Assembly: GCF_046127645.1 (NCBI RefSeq)
Contig: NZ_CP175919.1
Source: Clostridium_F caseinilyticum
GTDB lineage: Bacteria > Bacillota > Clostridia > Clostridiales > Clostridiaceae
Strand: one strand, 5' to 3'
DNA: 64,000 nucleotides
This document shows, piece by piece, positions 59,353 through 64,000 of the stretch. Made by a program: the position numbers and the translations under genes. Below the pieces are notes generated by a model that did not search any database, was not told the DNA's origin, and worked only from the letters and a program-made list of their open reading frames with translations. How positions within the stretch are numbered: the first letter of the stretch is position 1; every line of letters begins with the position of its first letter.

Positions 59353-60423
59353 ATGATGAGCTATACAAACTTAGTTAGTAATATGTTTTTAAATCAATAT
59401 AAAGCACAAATGAATAATAGTAATAATGCTAATAAAATTGATGACAAAACAGTGGAGAGTCTTGATCAACAAAAAGCAATGCAACAAATGGTTTTTGAAG
59501 CAGTGTTAAGTCAAATGATGAATAGTATGGGCAGTACGAATGGCATGAATAGTGTAAATGGTATTGATAGTATGAGTAATATGAGCACCATGAATGGTAT
59601 GTACGGTATGAGCAGTATGAGTAATATTGGAAGTATGAACGGTATGGGTAGTTTAATAGCAACACAGGCATTGTTAAGTAGTTTAACAAACACAGCTTTA
59701 TCAGGTTTTAATAATTCATTGAATGCTCTAAGCAATTTTAATTCAACTATAAGGGGAGCAAGTAAATTTTTATCTAAAGACGATAATAGTACAGCAGATA
59801 GTAATATTAGTGCTTTAGGTATACGTGCTTCAAAGTATGAATCAAATTTAAATCCAGCAGAAATCAGCGATGATCCAGGAGATTACGGCGGAAAATCTTA
59901 TGGTGCATGGCAGTTTTCATCCAAGACAGGATCTTTAGATTCATTTATTAATTCACTTAAAGGAAGCAATAATGATATGTATTATAAATTAGTAAATGCA
60001 AAGGCTAATGATAATAATACCTTTGGTGAAAATTTTGATGCTACATGGAAGAGTATTGCCAGTGAAAATAAAGATAGATTTTTAAAAGTACAACAAAACT
60101 ATGTAAAAATAAACTTTTATGATACTGTAGCACAGTCTTTGAAATCAAAATTAAATTTTGATATAAGTAAAAGAAGTAATGCTTTAAAGGAAAGCTTATG
60201 GTCTACAGTTGTTCAACATGGAGTAGGAGGAGCTACATCTATATTTTCAAAATTAAATTTAAACAATAGTGATAGTAACATCATTAATGATTTATATAAC
60301 GAACGTCAAAATGTAAATTTATATTTTAGAAGCAGTTCACCTGAAATAAGACAAAGTGTATACAATAGGTTTACTAGAGAAAAGCAAGATATGCTAAGTA
60401 TGCTAAATGAGCAATTTGTTTAA
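59353..60423 (+). CDS. Met/Ser/Asn-repeat protein with lysozyme-like C-terminal domain
   Basis: About 356 aa. Residues ~55-105 are a degenerate repeat of NGM/SSM/NSM units (TNGMNSVNG, MSNMSTMNGMYGM). The C-terminal ~210 residues resemble the lysozyme-like C-terminal domain of VgrG3-type effectors: IRASKYESNLNPAEI, GDYGGKSYGAWQFSSKTGSL, and TVVQHGVGGATSIF. The Glu in KYESN and the YGAWQ motif fit a muramidase-like active site. No signal peptide is evident. GGGGG precedes the ATG. Could be a phage-tail-like or secreted wall hydrolase. A terminator follows. Confidence 0.65.
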   Translation: MMSYTNLVSNMFLNQYKAQMNNSNNANKIDDKTVESLDQQKAMQQMVFEAVLSQMMNSMGSTNGMNSVNGIDSMSNMSTMNGMYGMSSMSNIGSMNGMGSLIATQALLSSLTNTALSGFNNSLNALSNFNSTIRGASKFLSKDDNSTADSNISALGIRASKYESNLNPAEISDDPGDYGGKSYGAWQFSSKTGSLDSFINSLKGSNNDMYYKLVNAKANDNNTFGENFDATWKSIASENKDRFLKVQQNYVKINFYDTVAQSLKSKLNFDISKRSNALKESLWSTVVQHGVGGATSIFSKLNLNNSDSNIINDLYNERQNVNLYFRSSSPEIRQSVYNRFTREKQDMLSMLNEQFV

Positions 60424-60486
60424 AAATACATATAAACAGGGTTATTGAATTTATAGGTAGTTTTTACTTACTATAAAGATTAGGAA

Positions 60487-60538
60487 AATGCAAAAAGCAT
60501 TCAATCTGAAAGATTGAGTGCTTTTATTTTTTATAATG
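60487..60538 (+). terminator. Terminator after the repeat/lysozyme-like gene
   Basis: AAAAGCATTCAATC pairs with GATTGAGTGCTTTT (one wobble), followed by ATTTTTT. Confidence 0.85.
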
Positions 60539-60707
60539 TTTAGTTTATATAGTAGCATTATATCAACTGTTTAATTTTTGGATATTATCAGTATTACATG
60601 TAATAATTTAAAATAAAAGGATTTGATTTTAAATTTTGTATTAATATGGATAATGAGGTGTAAATATGTTATTATTTAGATGGTAGATGTAAAAGGGGGA
60701 TTAAACA

Positions 60708-60842
60708 ATGGAGAAAAATAAAAAAGGAATTATTGAAAATATAAGCACACAAATGGCTGAGGTAATGACAAATATGGCAAAAAAAGTAGTTGAAAACTCT
60801 ATTCAATCAGAAATTGATTTTAGAGAAAAAAATCAAAATTAA
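60708..60842 (+). CDS. 44-residue hypothetical protein
   Basis: MEKNKKGIIENISTQMAEVM, then TNMAKKVVENSIQSEIDF: an amphipathic helix-like peptide with a strong AAAAGGGGG site. Not recognised. A terminator lies 200 bp downstream after a second short frame. Confidence 0.5.
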   Translation: MEKNKKGIIENISTQMAEVMTNMAKKVVENSIQSEIDFREKNQN

Positions 60843-60884
60843 GTTAGTTGTAGTAGCATAATTCAAAATAAAAATTTATAATAT

Positions 60885-61037
60885 ATGAATATATATTTAA
60901 AAAATAATAATAGTTATTTTGTTAATAAAATATGGTATGTGCCAGATTCAATTTTTATGGCAAATGAAGAGAATTTAAATGGATATGAAAACTATAATGT
61001 ACAAATGTTTTTAAAATGTGAAAAAAGAGAATTTTAA
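60885..61037 (+). CDS. 50-residue hypothetical protein
   Basis: MNIYLKNNNSYFVNKIWYVP to FLKCEKREF. No good ribosome site, so support is limited to the open frame and the terminator directly after it (61045-61083). May be translationally coupled to the 44-residue gene or spurious. Confidence 0.35.
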   Translation: MNIYLKNNNSYFVNKIWYVPDSIFMANEENLNGYENYNVQMFLKCEKREF

Positions 61038-61044
61038 TTTTTAT

Positions 61045-61085
61045 TTTAAAAGTCAGATATCAAGTTTAGGTATCTGGCTTTTTAA
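61045..61085 (+). terminator. Terminator after the small genes
   Basis: AAAGTCAGATATC pairs with GGTATCTGGCTTTTT (wobbles), T-rich end. Confidence 0.75.
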
Positions 61086-61256
61086 TTATGTCTAAAATAA
61101 ATTTATCTAGTACTATTGGTACTGATATTACTTTCTTTAAAAAATGCCTGTTTAAAAAAAGAGCATACAAACAGATAAGAATTTCCTAAAGTTTATGATG
61201 TTTCACGTTTATAATTTTTGAGTGAAAGTTTGTGCCACTTAAAGTTTATTACTATT

Positions 61257-61306
61257 TTGTAATAATTAAATTTATCATATTGTAATAAAAGAAGTTTAAT
61301 ATATAA
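61257..61306 (+). promoter_or_regulatory. Direct-repeat promoter, copy 2
   Basis: TTGTAATA at 61257-61264 and 61280-61287, then AGTTTAATATATAA at 61293-61306; spacings are identical to copy 1 at 57216. It lies upstream of the ABC transporter operon. Confidence 0.7.
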
Positions 61307-61369
61307 CTTGTAGACGAAAAGTCAAAGCAAAAATCAAACAAGAGGTTAAATAAAAAAATTAAAAATCAC

Positions 61370-61456
61370 ATAACAGATTATATGAAAAATCAAAATTTAT
61401 ATAACAAATTATATGAAGAATTAAAAAGTATATAAAAAATTATATGAGAAATCAAA
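61370..61456 (+). repeat. Three 25-bp direct repeats with exact 31-bp period
   Basis: Units begin at 61370, 61401 and 61432: ATAACAGATTATATGAAAAA, ATAACAAATTATATGAAGAA, ATAAAAAATTATATGAGAAA (each continues TCAAA/TTAAA). They sit in the 5' leader of the ABC operon and could be protein-binding or RNA elements. Confidence 0.7.
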
Positions 61457-61481
61457 TAGAAAAAGGGAGTGGAATTATAAT

Positions 61482-62174
61482 ATGGAATTATTAAAAGTTA
61501 AAAATCTTTGCAAAAGTTATGGAAAAGGTGAAATAAAAGTAGATGCTTTAAAAAATATTAATTTAACTATAAATCAAGGACAATTTGTGGCTATAGTTGG
61601 TCCTTCAGGTTCTGGAAAAAGTACATTATTACATCTTTTAGGGGGAGTGGATAAGCCAACCTCTGGAGAAGTTAATTTGGAAGGTACAGATATATATTCT
61701 TTAAAAGAAAATGAATTAGCTATATTGAGAAGAAGAAAAATAGGATTTATATTTCAATTTTATAATCTAATACCAGTGCTTACTGCAGAGGAAAATATGG
61801 AAATGCCAGTGCTTTTAGATAATAAAAAACCAGACAAAAAATATATGGAAGAGCTTTTAGATATATTAGGATTAAGAGAAAGAAAAAATCACTTACCATC
61901 ACAGTTATCTGGTGGACAACAACAAAGAGTTTCTATAGGTAGAGCTTTAGCTAATAAGCCATCCATAATATTGGCAGATGAACCTACAGGTAATCTAGAT
62001 TCTAAAAATTCCAAGGAAATAATAGAACTTTTAAGATATTCGGTTAAAAAATATAATCAAACCCTAGTGCTTATAACTCATGACTTAAATATAGCAAAAA
62101 TGGCAGATAGAGTTATAACTATAGCAGATGGAGAAGTTAAAGGGGACGAGGTGACTAAAGTTGAAAAGCTATAG
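61482..62174 (+). CDS. ABC transporter ATP-binding protein (MacB/LolD/BceA-like)
   Basis: 230 aa: Walker A GPSGSGKST, signature LSGGQQQR, Walker B IILADEPTGNLD, switch LITHD. Close paralogue of the ATPase at 4543-5226 (shared YNLIPVL/FNLIPEL and KNHLPSQLSGGQQQR segments). AAAGGGAG precedes the ATG. The permease gene starts inside its last codons (TTG 62161). No two-component genes are adjacent; the promoter has two TTGTAATA repeats. Confidence 0.93.
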   Translation: MELLKVKNLCKSYGKGEIKVDALKNINLTINQGQFVAIVGPSGSGKSTLLHLLGGVDKPTSGEVNLEGTDIYSLKENELAILRRRKIGFIFQFYNLIPVLTAEENMEMPVLLDNKKPDKKYMEELLDILGLRERKNHLPSQLSGGQQQRVSIGRALANKPSIILADEPTGNLDSKNSKEIIELLRYSVKKYNQTLVLITHDLNIAKMADRVITIADGEVKGDEVTKVEKL

Positions 62175-64000
62175 TGAAATTACAGGAAGGTATTTAAAAC
62201 AAAATAAGAAAAGAACAGTATTAACCATAGTAGGAATAATATTAGCTATATCTTTATTTTCTGGTATAGGAAATTTATTTTTCAGTATGAGAGATAACTT
62301 TATACAAAGGGAAAGAGAGCAGAAAGGTAATTATGAAGTAAAATATTTGGGAGTAAATAAAGATAAAGTAAATAAACTAGAAAATAATTTTGAAATTAAG
62401 GATTATGGTGTAAGCAAAGAAGATAATAACTTTATTATAAAGGATGATAAAAATGGTGAGAAAACAGGCAGTGATATTGGTAAAAATTCACCAGACAATA
62501 ATTCTAAAATTATAAATTTGGATTTTTATGATAATAGCATGTTAAATAATGTAATGACTATTGATATGAAAGAAGGAAGAAAACCCAACGCAGCAGACGA
62601 AATAATACTAGAAAAAAGGGCAAAAAGAAAATTAGGAAAAAAAGTAGGAGATTATATAGAAGGAATTAATATGGACTCCCAAATACTTAAAAAAGCAATA
62701 AAGGACAATCCTCAAATACTTTTTAATGCCAATGAAAAGTTTAATTTACAAAAATCAGATTCAAAAGAAGTTAAAAAGTATAAAATAGTAGGATATTTTG
62801 ATGTTGAAGGAAGCGTGTCAAATAGTTTTTATGGGGCTATAGGATATTTAGATAAAAATTCTATAAAAAATGATGATAAGTATTCTTTCTATGCAAATCT
62901 TAAAGAGAAGAAAAATAAAGTAGACATAGGTAAGAAAGTTGGTAAGACAGTAGGATTAAGTGAAAATAAAAAAATAGGTGATACACCAGAAATAAGTTTT
63001 AATGAATCTGTATTAAGACTTATGGCAGAGGGTAATAATACTATATTAAATAAAGGAACAAAGGGCATATTTATATTTATTGTAGCGTTAATAATAGTAT
63101 GTACTGTTGCTGTTATTTATAATGCTTTTAACATATCTGTAGCAGAGAGAATTAATCAATTTGGTATATTAAGAAGTATAGGAGCTACACCAGGAAAAAT
63201 AAGAAAACTAGTATTTAAAGAAGCCTTTATAATGAGCATTATAGCTATTCCCATAGGAGTTCTTTCAGGATATTTAGGGATCTATATTACAATAAAGCTT
63301 ATGTCAAACGCAAAACAGTTTATATTTGAAGGTTTAAAAATAGGTTTTTATAAAGAGGTTATAATTATATGTATTGTGCTTACAGCTATCACTATAATAT
63401 TATCTGTATTAGGTCCAGCTATAAAAGCTTCCAAAGTAGCACCAATAGATGCTATAAGAAATTCTTCAAACCTTAAAAAAGAAAAAATAAAAAGAAGAAA
63501 AGGAAGACTTATAAAGTTAATATTTGGTGTAGAAGGGGCAGTGGCCTACAAAAATATAAGAAGAAATAATAAGAGATTTATAATAACAGTTTTTTCTCTT
63601 ATGATATCTTTAATAATGTTTATAATTTTCACTTCTATGGGTAAAATATCAGGAGAAATTACTAAACAATTTATGGATTCAATGCCTTTTGATGCTAGTA
63701 TTCAATCAGATAAACCAATAGATCAAAAATTTATATCTGAAATTAGAAGTAAAGATGGTATAAAAGAAGTATATTCTCCAAAGATTAGAAATGCTTTAGT
63801 TTATTTAGAAAAGGATATTTTAAATGAAAAATATTATAAAAAAATAAATAAAGAAATGCCTAAAAGCGAAAAAATTAAAGGAAAAGATTATGTGTGTTTA
63901 GATAATATAACATATTCATCCTATGATAAAGCTTCTTTTGAAGAAGCAAAAAATAATTTAGTAGATGGGAAAATAGATATACAAGCTTTAAATAATAATG
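62161..64000 (+). CDS. FtsX-type ABC permease (partial, runs off the window)
   Basis: The frame is open from TTG 62161 (GAGGTG upstream, overlapping the ATPase end by 14 bp) to the window edge, 613 codons. It begins KSYSEITGRYLKQNKKRTVL with a first transmembrane helix, a large ectodomain (about 45-300), then the FtsX cassette (NQFGILRSIGATPGKIRKLV and VLGPAIKASKVAPIDAI) and a following AVAYKNIRRNNKRFIIT that starts the second half. Longer than the paralogue at 5223-7013. The end lies beyond 64000. Confidence 0.9.
   Translation, partial: MKSYSEITGRYLKQNKKRTVLTIVGIILAISLFSGIGNLFFSMRDNFIQREREQKGNYEVKYLGVNKDKVNKLENNFEIKDYGVSKEDNNFIIKDDKNGEKTGSDIGKNSPDNNSKIINLDFYDNSMLNNVMTIDMKEGRKPNAADEIILEKRAKRKLGKKVGDYIEGINMDSQILKKAIKDNPQILFNANEKFNLQKSDSKEVKKYKIVGYFDVEGSVSNSFYGAIGYLDKNSIKNDDKYSFYANLKEKKNKVDIGKKVGKTVGLSENKKIGDTPEISFNESVLRLMAEGNNTILNKGTKGIFIFIVALIIVCTVAVIYNAFNISVAERINQFGILRSIGATPGKIRKLVFKEAFIMSIIAIPIGVLSGYLGIYITIKLMSNAKQFIFEGLKIGFYKEVIIICIVLTAITIILSVLGPAIKASKVAPIDAIRNSSNLKKEKIKRRKGRLIKLIFGVEGAVAYKNIRRNNKRFIITVFSLMISLIMFIIFTSMGKISGEITKQFMDSMPFDASIQSDKPIDQKFISEIRSKDGIKEVYSPKIRNALVYLEKDILNEKYYKKINKEMPKSEKIKGKDYVCLDNITYSSYDKASFEEAKNNLVDGKIDIQALNNN

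Noticed and set aside
59429..59735. Two reverse-strand frames rich in Tyr/Ser/His or Ile/Pro/Leu opposite the repeat protein.
   Set aside because: They are produced by the repetitive coding sequence on the plus strand and lack starts with ribosome sites.
1..64000. Looked for CRISPR arrays, rRNA, tRNA and complete insertion sequences.
   Set aside because: None recognised: no regularly spaced repeat array, no tRNA-like cloverleaf spotted, no transposase or integrase gene.

Overview
The window is low-GC, AT-rich Firmicute DNA with strong AGGAGG-type ribosome sites and frequent TTG/GTG starts. Gene families (cysteine T-box operon with ubiG-like/mccB/luxS/mccA, DUF1659/DUF2922/YvrJ cassette, clostridial ABC exporters, GH18 chitinase) point to Clostridium sensu stricto, probably near the C. 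sporogenes/C. botulinum group. That placement is inferred from gene content, not from a marker gene. No rRNA, tRNA or CRISPR array was seen.

Layout. 0-9 kb: a MerR regulator divergent from a gene encoding three fused RidA domains, with a textbook 19-bp-spacer MerR promoter between them; then a two-component system plus FtsX-type ABC exporter of less AT-rich composition, a decayed scar, a MarR regulator and a flavoprotein. 9-28 kb: an accessory, stress- and drug-response-like region with AraC, GNAT, methyltransferase, WYL and tandem-MerR regulators, ABC exporters, a zeta-toxin module killed by one stop codon, two CD3324-like small HTH genes that each follow a leader peptide and hairpins, and an ABC-F gene whose Shine-Dalgarno can pair with an upstream anti-SD. 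A dispersed promoter-like repeat recurs in intergenic spaces here. 27-31 kb: the reverse-strand methionine-to-cysteine operon (SAM methyltransferase, mccB, luxS, mccA) behind a Cys-type T-box. 31-35 kb: chitinase, a methyltransferase remnant and a CopZ-like chaperone. 35-40 kb: ImmA/XRE regulators with a LexA box, a DnaD-like protein, a sigma factor and the YvrJ/DUF1659/DUF2922 cassette.

40.3-46.9 kb is the highlight: an apparently complete retron, with an ARM/HEAT-like protein, a SWIM zinc-finger protein and a reverse transcriptase translationally coupled in that order, followed downstream by a strongly structured RNA with its own promoter, an a1/a2-type terminal inverted repeat, a long msd-like hairpin and a terminator. 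The gene content matches what I recall as retron type XIII. The non-coding RNA lies 3' of the RT, not in the usual 5' position.

47-64 kb: a MarR-regulated ABC exporter with a clear operator, further ABC exporters, a composite pseudogene made by deletion, an AraC regulator, an H-type lectin, and a cluster of small proteins plus a Met/Ser/Asn repeat protein with a lysozyme-like C-terminus. Two genes in this last cluster share an identical promoter design (two TTGTAATA direct repeats with 23-bp period). A MITE-like repeat family is scattered from 30 to 59 kb.
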